Below, piece by piece: positions 25,901-40,500 of a stretch of DNA of 64,000 nucleotides (its first letter is position 1; every line of letters begins with the position of its first letter). Made by a program: the position numbers and the translations under genes. The DNA is from Ophiodon elongatus. Lineage: Eukaryota; Chordata; Actinopteri; Perciformes; Hexagrammidae. The DNA lies in contig JACSYO010000150.1 in NCBI GenBank assembly GCA_016806645.1, positions 1,625,501 to 1,689,500 of the forward strand. The letters run 5' to 3'. Under the pieces are notes generated by a model that was given only the letters and a program-made list of their open reading frames with translations, was not told where the DNA came from and did not search any database.

Positions 25901-28900
25901 ACAGCTGTTGTGATTGGATGGGTATTATTTTGGGGCTAAAATGCTCTAATTTCTTAAGAGCCAACACATTTAGTACAGCGAGCATTGGGATTTCTCTGTT
26001 ACTTGGATTTTCAGGATTTAAGATGAGATTAAAGTAATGGAATAAGGGGAGGAGGATGTGTGAAAACAGATTCACTCAGTGTGTGAATTTGGCCGTTCTC
26101 CAAGTTGCAGCCTCGGTTTTATTGAGATTCCAGCTCAGATATGTGCAGCTCCGGATCACTTTAGAAACCATTAGCTGGGAACCTTATTGACCTCTTCCAA
26201 ACTTCATTGCAGATTTGATTGATTCTGTCTTATAGCCAGCGAGCTACAAAGTATATCGTGATCAGCTATCAATCCTCTCTGCTACGTTCATTGCAAAACC
26301 TGCGTCTTTGATCAGTCTTAATCGCAGTGTCTGGATCTGGTATGGCAAAGCTGTCCTCCAATCTGGCCCGCCACAGATCAAACTGTAATTTTCTCCAAAC
26401 ATCCAGCTGTCCAGCTCACAGATGTGACTACAAAGCAGCCTGGAGCTTCCGTCCACAGCTGTGGAGAGAAGTTTAAAAAAGATGTGGTTCATCTGTCAAC
26501 GCCTGGTTCCCAGCCAGAAGGGGAAGTTAAGTTAGGCCTGTCTCCAGTGTTTGTGAGAAACATCTCACAGCCTTTTTTTACTTTCTTTTTTTGGTGCTGA
26601 ACTATCATTCCATCCACTTAATAATTAACTTTGATTTTGACGGATGACAAGGAAATTGAGGTTGATATGGGGCACCCTGCAGTAATGTAGGTGCAGTCCT
26701 TGATTGTAATGAGAGTTTTACAAGCTTATATACTGTTGTAACTTGTTATGTGGACCTACAGTCAAACAAATCCAATATGTTTGTGCATTTAAGATTCTTG
26801 CTCCTTATTGAAGGCTTTAGCAACTGCTTTGATTCTTTGTTTTAAACTTTTACCTTAAACTGTATCTCCAAGAGATCACACACATTGTCAGTAGTACTGT
26901 GATGACAGCTCCAATTGGGTTCATGCTTTTCTTTTTCTATGGTAGCAATATTTCTTTTAACACCCATCCATTTTCTTAGTTCTAAAACAAATTGATTTTG
27001 ATGCTAGCTGAAATAATTTCTCATAAATAATGCAATTGGGAGACATTTAATAAAAACAAATGATAATTTTCAGATATTTACTTCAAATTAGACAAACTAC
27101 ATTTGCTTGTTGTACTTTATTTTGTAAATGAAAAGGGGAAACACTGAGGTTGAATGGGTTTATTTTTCATTCTGATAATGATATTTAGACTGATATGTCT
27201 AAATCCAGGCTCAGGGGCTAAGACACAGAGCCTCTATCTGAGTGTCAACTCAAATAGACGGCTCTAGTGAAAAGACTGACACTCAATATTCCTTTCTCTT
27301 GATGCCAAACACAAGTGTTGGCACTAATTGGAGGCTCCAGGAAATGATTCAGGGGCATGAAAGCATTGTAACCTGAGGAGAAGCTGTTGTGTGGTGACGA
27401 GTTTCAGTCGCTGTGCTGAACGCGCCTGAGGAGTTGAAAGACTTCAGTTTAGCTCCGGTGTGTCTGCTTTTCACACAACACCACATGTGCTTGCGCACTT
27501 CTGTGCATTCACTATCATTGGCAGCCTGCAGCTGTGACTTTACAAAATCTTATCACAATTTGTAATCATGTGTCAGATAACACATTGTGCATTGCATTAA
27601 GGGTACATTTCATAACAGTTATGGAAGTTAAATCCTTCATGGGCTCGAGGGCTTCTGATGTTATTCAACTCTGGCTATTTTTACTGGGATGATTAAACAG
27701 ATGTTGGCTTGGATTTTACTATATGTCTTACGTTCACACATATTACGATACAGTTTACAATATGTTATAATCCTAAACCCAACCTTACCCTAACCTGAAA
27801 CTAAGTTATTAAAAAAATGTAATGCTTTACATCATGGGGACGTGCAGTTGTCCCTATTTTGTCCCAAAAGAAGTGTGAGTCCACAGAATGTGACATTACA
27901 AGATTACAAGTCTTACAAATCTAACCACACTCAGATTACTTTTGGGGACATTACATTTTGACATTGATTTCCTGAAGACTTACCCTAACGTTAAAATAAC
28001 CCTAACCTTTCAATGACCCAAAATTGAGCTTTTCATCCCCAATAACTGGTCTTTAGAATGGTCTGGAATGTGACCTTTAACGTAGGAAGACACACACACA
28101 CAAACTAGTGGTATCAGAGGAGGCCATCTGATATGATCTGCAGATGTTTTGCTTTGCCTCTGCAGCAGGTGCCAACAGATGTCCGTCCTGCCCACTTGGC
28201 CAGGTTGACTTCATGGTTAAAAAGAGACCACCCTTCGGTCAGGCATCCTCTAAGGGCAGCACCCCTGTTGGAAATGATCCGCCCTGCAAAAGTCTTCCTG
28301 AGCAGGTCATTAACTTCCTGACCCCTACAGGGTCACTGGTCTGGCCCCCCTGTAGACAGAGGGGCATACAAATGGAGCATTTCATAGCAGGGATCAATAA
28401 AGTATCACATTATTACATTACGCCACAGCAAAACCACAGGGCTCAGTCCTTTCAGTGCTGGGACTGATTTCATTTCTTGTGACCTTTGACATCCTCACTA
28501 AAAGGGCTTTCACGGGTCATATTTGTCCACCTGTTGATGACAGGACTGGAAGTTTATGAGGTTTAAAAAGGGAAGTCGACATGAGAGGGGGCTGTACTCT
28601 GGCCAGCAAATGCAAGATTATTAGTGTGAAATTTGCATTTTTTTATCCACTTTCTGTCGGTGTAAAAAGGGGAGGAAACAGCTTGTCTAAGAGCCATGCT
28701 ACTGTTTGTCTTAATGGATCTTCGCAGGTCTCGTAAGCTTTCTGGCATGCTCTTATCTTCCATCGTGATCAGTGATGTAATATATTTGTCAGGGGTCTCA
28801 TCACACACAGACACAAACTGTTCTCCTCCATCATACAAATCTCTGTTTCTGTCTTTTGAGGCAAAGCAGGTTAAAAGGTTCTTTTGTATTTCTGTCCCTT

Positions 28901-31464
28901 AAATGCTATAAATCCTGGCGAAAATGTTAAGTCATTTAAAAGTATTTTTATTGAATAGATATAATTTATACTGTGACTACATTCTGTATTGTGGCTCAGC
29001 TGCAGACGATAGGGAGTTAGTATTGGTGAGCCCCCTAGAGGTTTGGCGCCCAACTGCATTTGCACACACCATAGCTGTGTTACTGGAGCTTTCATGGGAC
29101 ATGTGGCATCATATCAATTACTGGAGTTTCATTTTAAATTAAGTTATACCAATTGTAAATTATTGAAATTAGACTGAGTAGAGGTCATGGATATTCACTT
29201 TACAATAACTGATGCACTACAACAGTGATTTGGCTGATGGCAGTTATGCTTTTGTGCAAGTCAGCCAATCAGGACTGTTGATCATATATTAAAACGTTTA
29301 GCGTTATCATTTATTTCATTAGAGTGAAAAAATTGTGTGACAATGTTTGCAATAAATTAGTGAGGTAGAAGTCTGCTGGGTAGGGTTTTTTTTTGCTCAA
29401 GGGCACTTCAGCAGGTCAGATAGTATTTGCAGTTGTTGGTGGACACAGTGATCAATATCTGCCATTCTGCCATGAGATGGTCTCTCATCATTGGACCAGT
29501 CATGTGTGGAAATAAGCAAGATTATGCAGCTTTGACCTTGCTGTCAATCACACTGTATTGATTGAAGAATCTTATGGAAACATTTGTATTCATACTTATT
29601 ATTAAAATGGATACACTGTACATACATTATATACACCGTGCACACAGTACATGCATATGATAAAGACATAAAGTCAACAAACTTTGCACTAAATACCTGA
29701 ATAAATTATCTTTCACAGAGTAAGAGGATATTTTGTGTATTGCAACCCAGACGGCAGAAAACATGTTGATATTGTAGGTTTCTGCAAACCACGGGATACG
29801 TTGAATATCAATGTTTCTGAACTAAAAATATGTTTCATGAATATGTTTCATATCACGCTTGCAGAAACACAAAATGCCAAGTGGTAATGTTATGGAACAA
29901 TTGGTTTGGTTTAGGCAGAAAAAGTACTTGGTTAAAATTTGAAAAAAGAGCGTAACATAACAACCGTAACCCTCGCGAACAACCGCCCTTATGTTTAGTT
30001 TTGGTTTGACACGGGACACGAACGGCTGCCTTCAGAGTCTTCAAGTCTTGTGTTGGTTTGACCCATCCACCACCCACCCCACTCCCCTTTAGTAAACTTC
30101 CCCGCTTGTTATACTGGTTATTATACCGTTTAACTTTCATGCAGCGTAACTTTCGGTCGCTCAATATATTTGGTCACTTGATCCGACCAAATGCAAAAAT
30201 GTAGATATTCAACGTATCAGTCGTTTGCAAAAACTTACAATACCAATATTTTATCCTGAAGACTGGGTTGTGTATTGAAATTAACTTAATGCACTCCAAC
30301 ATTCATGCATTCAGCAATCACTAGATTATTAAGACAAGTGCCTGTTTTTGTGAACTCCTGCTACGTTTCTGCCCTTATTTCAGCAACCTCTGCAGGGAAT
30401 TTGGGGCGTCAGACCTGTCAAACCTGCTTCCGCATCAGCGCAACACACAGGAGCATGTGCCTGGCAGATAAAACTGCGACAGAAGGGTCCCACGCAGCCA
30501 AATTATTTCCTAATGGTATGAAAGATTCCCATGCTGTGTTTCAGCCCCTTTTTTGCCCGACTGACTGTAAACCCAAAAGCAATAAATATCCTAAGCAGGG
30601 TGGGGAATTTACTGCACCTGTAGTTACCACTGCCCCGTCTTAATAAGCAACAGATGCTGGAGTGATTGCATCGAGCCTGAAAGGCATGCAACAAAAAAAA
30701 TTGATTTCTTTATTAGGTACAGTTCCATCACCTGACCAAATTTGCTTCAACTCTGTTGCTCAGGGCCTCACATTAATTTTGATCAGCAGGTAACAGGGAT
30801 GAAATTAAAAACAATCTGGATTTAGTGTCACTGTGTCTCGGCTGTCGATTACCGGACAGGAAATAGCTGTCGTGAATGGTTATCCATGATGCATGAGGCT
30901 GCTGGGAGAACACAATGTAGTACTGGACCAATCTTTAGCCCTTAATGTGTGAAAATAACAATTTGGCTAATTTACTGGGAAAATACAACCCCCATGACAG
31001 TGTTAGCCATACCAATTTTATTTGGCCCTAGTAGCGTAACACATTTTTTTTGTGTTTTTAATTTTAATCAGTACCAGTTGGAGTTGTAAATAATAGCTGT
31101 TCACCTTTAAAAGTGTCTTATATGACCTCATATTTGAGGAAGGCAGAGATATTTATTGCTTTCTCAGGGCGAAATGTTCCTACTTTTCCAGAAGAAAGGC
31201 ATAGTTATGTCTACTATATCATGCAGTATGGCCAAAAGATAAACTCCAAAGCTAAGTAGTGGGACACTGTAATGATATCCTGTGAGGAACGATGAATGTA
31301 GTGAGCCTAACAGAAGCCAGAATGACTGGTTCTCATTCCTCCCGCTCTTTTTTTTTTACGAGGAACATGCAGCATTCTGGACAAGGGGCTCTCATTAGTT
31401 AATCTTAGCTTCAGGGCATCTAACATTTATTAATGCATGCACATGTGTCTGTGTGTGCATGGGC

Positions 31465-31515
<51 letters not shown>

Positions 31516-34500
31516 GGGTGGGGTTTTGATTGTGTGTACGTTTGCTAATGTGAAGTATGTGCATTCTTCTGTGTATAATAACAGGTGTATTAATCTTTTA
31601 ATACTATACTATACTTTTGCTCTGATCATCACTAGTAGTATTAGTATTCAGTATTATTATTTATTAAATAATAATGATTATTCAATGCTTGTGTGCACTC
31701 ATTTTAACAGAGTAAACATGGTTCTCTGCATGTGCGCGCCAGTTTTGTTTTGGCAGGGGAAAGGTTAATGTTTAACAGCATGAATGGTTCACCCATAACG
31801 TGTGAACAAAGCACAATGGCTGCACTGTATAGGCTCCTATTTATTCAGAGTCACTTCCTCCCTTAATAGTCGGCTCTACTTTCCTCACAGAGGGAAAAAG
31901 TAGGTCAAGGAAAAGTCATGTTTGAGGTAATTCACTCTAGGGGACCGCTACTCTGATCATTAGATGACATTGGTTAACCCCGAGAGTGAGGTCATATTCA
32001 AGTCAAAGTTACACCCAGGATCCAACTGGTAGCGTGTCTTTGCATCTTACGGTACACGGTTGGTAAATCAGAGAGGGAGGATATCAATGGGAAGTTTGAA
32101 AAGATACTATTGTTCATGATAATGATAAAGAAAAGCTTAAGGAGAAAAAATTAGGAAGGAGGCTATAGTTTGTGGCTTTGTGGATCTTGATCAAAGATTG
32201 GTTGGCAGCTGATGTACTCTGAAGGAGCACACTCTTATGGAGTTTATGCTTTGATGCAAGTGAACAAAAGATCCACAGCGAAGAATCACACGGATAGTTC
32301 ATTCTTGAGCTTCATGCACAAAGACCTGAACCGCAGAGGAATGCAAACACGTTGTTCCCCCACCTACTGCAATTACTTGTGATGAGTGCGTTGAGGATTA
32401 AGCAGGATATTTGCAGACTCTTTGGATTAAGTATGATTTGATCCATGCAGATCTCTGGAAAACCTTTTCATCAGGAACTATTGCTTTCAAGTCCAGGCAT
32501 TTTCGTCTGCCCCCCTTTCTCTGCAACACCAACCTCAGATTTTCCTTTCACATTCCAGTCATCAGATTTTCCCACTGAATTATGCACAGAGAGTCCTTAA
32601 TAGCAGACATATATTTATAATTGTGCAGGTAGAATTTTTTATTTTTATTTTGGCCACTTCTGTTAATACTATAATACCTGCTATCACGCGGGCAATGCAG
32701 TACATCTGGACTCGTGTATTAAAGAATCACTTTTCTTCACATTATTCATTATTCACTTGATGAGCCTGTATGTTGGAGCCCACAGTAATGGAGGTGTAAT
32801 TAAAAACATGTCATTGTGATGGAGGGCTTTAATAGCATGAAAGATATTGGCTTGTTTCCTCCTGAGCCAGCAAATGGACATAAAAACAGTCAATCAAACC
32901 TAGTATGTGGTCTCTACTTCCACCAAAGCCATTTATTTCAGTACTTTATGCAAATAAATATTGACTGCAGGAGCAAAAAAGTAGGTAGATGAATATGATC
33001 ATGGTGTTGTTAACCCCATTAAGAGGGTGTAGTCCTTACACAATATAGCTTTTAAGGACAGTTTATAATCCAGTGCTATCTGTTTTGTCAGTGCAGTCTA
33101 TTTTCTATTCTCAAGGAATGCATGTATTATTTTTGCATGCGCATGTGTTATATTTCGAAAAGTTTGATTTGCCCGAAAATGATGGCCCTTATTTGGTTTG
33201 TACTTGAGGCCAAACTCTTCTCAAAGTTGTGAAAGAGCATGTGCATTGAGAAGTCATGACTGGGCTTTGTTTTGCTTTGCATCTGTCACTCAATCTGTTC
33301 CCACCTGGCTCACCACCAAACCAAAATAAAGACATCAAAGTGATATCTGTAATCTGAAGTCTTTTTTTGTTAAGTGTAATTGTTGTTTTATGTATTCAGA
33401 CTATGTGATAGACAGCATCAGTGGGAATGCCAGGAGAATAAGTGCGGATGTCATCAAGTTACATCTTGATTAAAATGCTGTTTTTTTATTGGATCAGAGC
33501 GGGGTTGGATGCCTTTCTGTCAACGACAAAAAAAAAAGAGCACAAAGGCGGTTGAAAAGAGTTCACTGATACCATACAAATTTTGGCATATATTTATGTT
33601 ATGTAACACACCAACAGGATCTCAAGGGAAGGTGTGTAAATAGCACACCACTTTTAAGGATATTTCACGTGTCATGTTACGCATTTTAAGCTTTTCGCGT
33701 GCCATTTAACGCTTTCCTCATTCTCAACTTACCGCATGGAAGAAATTGGCATTTTTTTCACAAGTCTTTTGGTGAGAACGGGTTGAACACATTGCATTGT
33801 CCTCAAGCGTTTTCTTCTGCAACATTTAAAATGAAAATATATACACTGTTTGAAAATATGAACAATATGAATCAAAATATAACTAGCTCTACACTACAAT
33901 AAAAAATAAATATATAAATAAATACAGCCGACATTTGAGCCAGCTTTTGTCTACCCCTGTCTGAAATCAAGAATACATTTCAAAAGTCACAAAGAATTTT
34001 GAGTGTTGAATCTGCCACGTTTGTCGAATTGCTACTGACTTTAAATTATATAACACTTAGAAACAGACAGTACCCTGCTGAAGTTGGTTTGCTCACTCAC
34101 TTTTACTGACCACTCCTTCAGACAGATTTGTTGTCTTTGGAATCGTACTGAGAGACTCAGAGTTGCTGTGGAACAGTTATTTGACATTATACAGGGTGAG
34201 AACATGGCACAAACTTAACCTGACTGTGTTTTTGTTTCTATTGCAAACAGGAAAAAAGCCTCAGGGAATGAATCACCTTAAATTAAATTTATGACAAAAT
34301 AAAGAGTAATCAAGCTCCAAATGTGTTCCAAATATAAATGTGTCTAACAAGTTGCACTGGGGAAATGGTTACTCACCCGTATAATGCACTAACAAACTTC
34401 CAGCAGCACGCTCCTTCTCCTGAGTGCATTAAACCCCTGCTGGTTCCTTCGACAGCGAGATGTATTGGATCGGTTTATGCATACTGAATGATCATCAGTG

Positions 34501-37500
34501 ACAAAAATAAATGCTGCTTTAACAAATTGGAGTAGCCTGGGGATGGGATACATTTATCAGCGTAATATCTGACACAGAAACAGAAACACAGCTAGCCTCG
34601 CTTCAACAAAAGTAGATTCCACGTTGCAACTAGAAAATTGCCTCAAATACTCTGTATGCACATCACTTATGCAAAGGAAACATGATATTGTAGTTTAACA
34701 AAATTGAGGAAGTCCTGCACTTACATTTTCGCAGACTTTCATAACTCTGGACAAAACCCAACTGACACTTGGTTACCAATGGGCTAGCTAACAACTTAAC
34801 AAAAGGCATAATGTTTCACATATGTCTAAGACTAGCTGTCCACCTACACCCAGTGCGTGTGCTAAGCTAGGCTTAACATTGCATCGAAAAGAGAATTTGT
34901 CTTCTGAAATTGTCCCGGCTGTGTTGAAGTGCTGATGAAGGTGATTGTTCATGAGAATTATACTGAAAGGTTAGTTATTATGGAAAGCATTGACGCTACT
35001 TTCTATTGTTTTTGATTGCTTAAAACCTGAAACGGGAAATATCTTTCTTCCATTTGACATATAATTTTGACCCGATTAATTGAAAACAGTCTCGCAATCA
35101 GCAAGGCTTCAGGGTGTTGTCATTGCAGTGGTTTTGAGGCTCAGGTGAGGAATCCTGATGGGACCCTGGGGGGCTCAGTGACACGATTGGTCTCATTGAT
35201 TTGGTCCTGCAGCCACTGGTCCCAGTGGGCCCTAATGACTTCATAAGAGGGAGCTTGATGAAACCCATCAGGTAGGGTTCCCTTTGAGGTACTCTGCATT
35301 GAGCTAATGTTTTAGATTTGTAGAGCGGTGATAACAACACGCAGTTAAAAACAGGCAATAGGCTGTACATACAAATAATATACACGTTAAAGGCCCATTT
35401 GTACGATTTCGTGGCATCTAGTGGTGTGTAGCAGATAGCAACCAACTAAATACCCCTCTGCAGACCCCTCCCTTTCCAGGTGTGTTGGAGGAGCTCAGCC
35501 CAACAGAGAGAGCAGAGCAGATGTGCGCTGCAACGTGATAATAAAAGACAGCAACGTCGGGGCTTATCAGTACTTATCAGTACGGGTTTCGGAAAGCGTC
35601 CCTACCTTCAGATAACGAAAGACGTGAACGGCTCTCGCCAGAGCCAGTGTCCGTTCTGGGCTGCTGCAGAAGCATGGCGGTGCAACATGGCGGATTCCGT
35701 AGATATCAATGGATTTTTCTAAGCTAACAAAAACACTACGATTCTTAGTTTCAGCTGATTATACACTGATTAAAAGTTCTGAATATTTTATTCCATTGCT
35801 GCCAATTAATCCCTCTAAATATTGCACACTGTTCCTTTAATGATTGTAGATTTGTTAAGTTTTGAACAGATTTGTTTTTTGAGATTTTGGACATACAACT
35901 CAACCTGTTTCATTTGTTGCCGTCAGACTGTCCATTTCCACCTTTCTTCAAGCGTACACACCACATATCTACTCTTGAAGCTCTGTGTTTATCAGAGCAA
36001 AGCCCTGAGTATGACCCAGCTGCAAATCCAGGCATCTTTCAATGAGGTTTCAGCGATTTCTATAGTGGAATCAATACAAATTTAAATATCAATAATGAAA
36101 CATATCCTTAATTTCTCTTAAATTAGTCCCTCTGTAAAAGCTTCATCTAATTACCATATAGCCGCTGAACGTTTTTTGTTGTGTGTTTGTATATTTTCTT
36201 GCATTTATTTATGCATGTTTAGGTTAAAGACAAACCCCAAATGGAACAATGATATTAGCCAATCATTTAATAATTTGCTTTTATAAATAATACCATGTTT
36301 GAGTAGGAGCCAGATATGTCAGGGTTTCCCAGACAAGACTGTCAAAGGATGAATAAAGCATTAAGGGAGCATCAATCTTGTGTTCCTTCTTTAAAGTCCC
36401 ACCTTTCATATTGGACACCTGCTCAATATTTCATATTGCATCATATCTTTTGGCAAGGTGCTTGACATGTTTATGTTTGAAATCACAAGATGAATGCCAA
36501 ACCAAGCCCTCGTCAGTAAAATAATGCATCTGGGTTCTAACTTATTCAACCTGAACCAATGAAACTGCTACAAAACACAATCTGATTTCTGTTTCAGGAG
36601 TGCAAGATTCCCATCAGGAGAAGATCATTACAGTGTCTGGAGAGGGAATGGTCCACAGCCCAGACTTCCCACACACTTATCCCAGGAATACTGTGTTGGT
36701 ATGGAGACTAGTGGCGACCAACAACATGAGGATCCAGCTCACCTTTGATGAGAAGTTTGGTCTGGAGGACCCAGAAGATGGCATATGCAAGTAAGAATAT
36801 GCCTCACTATCTCTATGCCAACATCCTGATTATTTGCGACATATTTGTCAGTGAAGTTCTTCTCATTTCTTTCTTAATGTCCTCAAACCTAGGCCTATTG
36901 TGTGCTAAAGGGTTAGCATGCACTAAATACGTCAGGATACATGAGTCATTTTCTGCCAGGGTCCTTATCACTGATTTGACAAATGTGCCAACCTCCAAAA
37001 AGCTCAGTGTATTGTTTTAATGGTTTATAGATGTAATTTTGAAAGACAAGAAAATGAAGCTTTTATTTTCTGAATGAAAATGGTCTTTGTTTTACTAGAT
37101 GAGAAGGATGATCTCCTTTTAGAAGATAACTGTAGCAATAAACAGGTTTTCTTTCAAAGTTTCCTCTGCTTGGCCAGCTCTCATCAAATGTAGGCTTCAC
37201 CGGGTGGCATGCCAGATACGTGTTGGGCCGGGGTTAAGACGTGTCCTCCCTGCGTTGCCGACCATCTTTAAAGATTTAGAGTGTGTCCATTTGGGAAATT
37301 GCCTTTGGTCTGCCGTAGCAGCTATTGAATATTGAAAAACTCCGTAGACGAGTGATTTGTTTCGCCCCGGACATGGTCATAATGACATGGTTCAGACCGG
37401 CATACTTTACCTGATGTAGTCGATACTTTTAGCTCCTCGTGTGATTGTTCGAAAGGCACGCAACACACCTTCTGACTATCAACACATAGACACACACATC

Positions 37501-40500
37501 CGTGCGATACATCCTCTGCTTTATTGAGGAGTCCACTTTCAATTACTGTCTGGGTTTGCCTCTGTTGCCATTCAATTGAAACGGGGATCCCGAGCCTCAA
37601 CGATCGATTTACCCTCACTGCATTATGCGCAGTGCCCTGCTGTCAATATATCACAACTGACTGGTTAGCATGGAGGAGCCCAATCACTGGAAGGTGGAGA
37701 ATCGCTGGGGGAGGGTGACCTCGCTAGTCATTCCTGGAGAGCCCCCTAATGGATAACAGGGTGAATGACAGTGCAAAGTTTTATGTTGGACACGGCAGCA
37801 CTAGATTAACATGCATCTTTTGAGAAATCAACCGTACATATATGGAAATTAAAAGAAGATTTGAATCAGTATGAATCCACTTTCATCGATCAATGAGGTG
37901 TTTGTGATTCTGACTCAGATTTTAGTCCGGAGTCTGGTTAAAGGTAGATTTAGATTTAACTGTCTAAGGTGCTGCCATTCAGGATTCATGCCTCCTTTTG
38001 ACAATATACTCCCTGTACCCTGCTTTTGTAAAACAAAAAGAGAAGAAAACACACAAATAAAAAGAATGAGTGCAGGTAATCTCAGCCCCTAAGCACACTA
38101 CTGTGCATGTTGACGAGTGAGGTCAGTGTTTCTGTTGAAACCCCGAGAGGGAAAGTTCGAGATTGGGGCAGGGTGCGGATTGACAACTTTTGTGCCGTCC
38201 TGCCTGTACAAGACTGCACTAGTCAGCGTCCTCGGGGAGAGCGGCGAGAGACAATGACAACATCCTTTTCAAGGGTCATGCAAGTCATCGCCACGTCCAC
38301 CGCTCCCACTTTCACATTTTTCACTCCTTCCCCAGAATGAGGCCCAACAGGTTTTGATCGGATCCCAAGATACACACTCTTGGCAGGGTTGGCAGACAGA
38401 TGAATGCAGCATGCAATCACAAGCAGAAACAGACATTCATTCACAAGTGTATGTACTTGTCTTTTCTCTCACTCTTTCTCTCAAACTCACGCATTCTATG
38501 TCCCACATACACACTCACATGCACAAGCCTCTGGCCTTGTCGGAATATCCACTTCATCTTTCATGTGTGTTAAAAAATGTATTCACAAAATGCCCCACTT
38601 GAACTTCATTCCACTGAAATGGCAAAAAAAAAGAAAAAAAAAACACATTGTTATATGCTGCTCTTACCCTTGTGTCACTGCACAATGTGATGCAAATAAA
38701 CCGGACGAGTAATCTCCTGTCCAGTGATTCACAGCAATGGCAGGGGATAAAACAAACAACGGTAGGAGATGTGTTCGGCTTTGGTAGCAAGCCTGGAGCG
38801 GGGAGCCTTCGCTAAGATGAGAGGGAAGCTGTGTAGCCGAGATGCTCATCTGCAATTCTGTTTGTCTGTTGCGCGATGAAAAGCATTCTTACCAAATCCA
38901 CTGGAGGAGAGGCATATTGGAGAGGGATTGGTCTTGCTGCTGGTTGGCATGGCAGCAGAGTCGTGCTCGACGGCTCACAGACAGGACTGCTCTCAGAAAG
39001 GCATTTCTGCTCTCTGCCTTTAGTCTAAAAGGAGAGGACTAAAAAACTCTGTTTGTGTTGCTAATCTGCGTCATGGCCGTGGTGGATATTGTATCTATTA
39101 ATAATGTACAAGGAAAAACACTTTGTAGGAGAAAGCTTTGAGAATATTAAACACAGTTTCCTTGCATTGTGCAGGAAGGCCACACTATCTGCCGGTATAA
39201 GATTTCTTTGTCGTTCTGATCCTGTTCACCGTGACTGTACGTACAGTTTGGTATGTATGTCAGTGCATTTGTAAATCTGAGAAACCGCTGTTTGACATGG
39301 TGATTCTGAACACATGGCGATGTGTAATGATCAGGGCGTCCTGCATTATTGATGAGCCATCTGTCAAAGCTCTGGAGCTGTCTGAGGGCAGATTTTCAGA
39401 GAGGAAGGCTTCTCTCTTCACTGACCTCCATCGAGTAGGCAGAGAGAAGCTAAACTCATATTTTATATTTTATCCCTTTCCAAAAACCATTTCATGCCAA
39501 TTTGGTTTGCATTTATATAAATGAATGTTTAACATGTCATGCAGTTGTCTAACATTTGTACACTTAAACTGAATAACAGTTTTTTGCAAAAGCACACTTT
39601 CAGTTTTACCTTACCCAATACGTTTGTTTGTGCAGATTACAAACTTCCTGTATAACTTTCCAAATCAAAGGCAGCAGAGTCAGTAAATTTATCGACCCCA
39701 CCCCCCCTCCCCTTCAGTTTATTTAACATCACAGAAAATCCATTTTTAGTTTTGTTCATGTCCCTCTATGTTGTTTTATTGAAACCAGCTTGAACTGAAT
39801 CTGTCAAGCCTGTGCAAAATGTAAACAATGTCCTTGGAATCCAAATATCCGAATTGGCAGCATTGAATGAGAGGTTAGCGTGCCTGTTGACGCAAATGGC
39901 AAAGTGATTAATCCCAGACTACGAAGAGTCAGTGAAACAAGGCTGTATTGAATGCAGTGCAGCCACTAGTTACACACAGGTATAAATAATAAAGGCTGAA
40001 CTCCTGAACCGCGTGTCTTAAGTGCTGAGGTTGGTCGATGTTAGCCTTGGCACACCAAAAGAGTCTGGAGCGTGGCCATATGCTTCTGCGCCTCATGTTT
40101 ACTGGTATTATGGGGTTGGCAGGGTGGCCAGTGCAGAGAGAGACTGTCACGTAATCACAGGGTCACAAAGTTTGATCCCCACAACAAGCAACAAGCTGAT
40201 TGTGTTTATATTTTACAAAATTGTCGTTTATATCCTCGTTTTCTTCTGTGAAATTGAAAATGATTTAAACCCATTAAAAACCCATCGTGTTAAATATAAT
40301 TTCAAAATGCATGTGATTTCCTTATACAACGTATGTGAGAGTTGCTGACAATGAAAATAGAAATATGACTCTGAATACTCAATATAGTAAGTTAGTAGAT
40401 ACACATTATTGCAGAATTCTTTTTAAAAATACATTCGTGGAGCTTTGCATTCTGTACTTTTTCACGTTAATGTCTAAAAGAGCACACATCAGCAATCATG

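Larger units (their letters stand above)
18229..29760 (+). other. Intron 1, central part
   Basis: No recognisable exon. It contains a pyrimidine tract at about 18410-18441, a (TG)n tract at 19282-19314, inverted-repeat elements at 20436-20657 and 22636-22770, an old repeat at 23075-23370, a 13-bp-armed inverted repeat at 24653-24739, a tRNA-derived SINE-like copy at 25265-25430 and a TAACCC-rich fish repeat at 27765-28105. A compact GC-balanced block at about 21530-21660 is a possible regulatory element. Nothing assignable is seen at 25450-27750 or 28450-29360. Confidence 0.65.
30243..36597 (+). other. Intron 1, distal part
   Basis: No recognisable exon. It contains a (TG)n tract at 31467-31512 and a teleost repeat at 35387-35840. 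The rest is AT-rich, single-copy-looking sequence in which I see nothing assignable. It ends in the exon 2 acceptor TTTCTGTTTCAG. Confidence 0.7.

Noticed and set aside
27775..28015. Interstitial telomere (CCCTAA) tract
   Set aside because: The CCCTAACC motifs are irregular and embedded in a dispersed fish repeat, not a tandem array.
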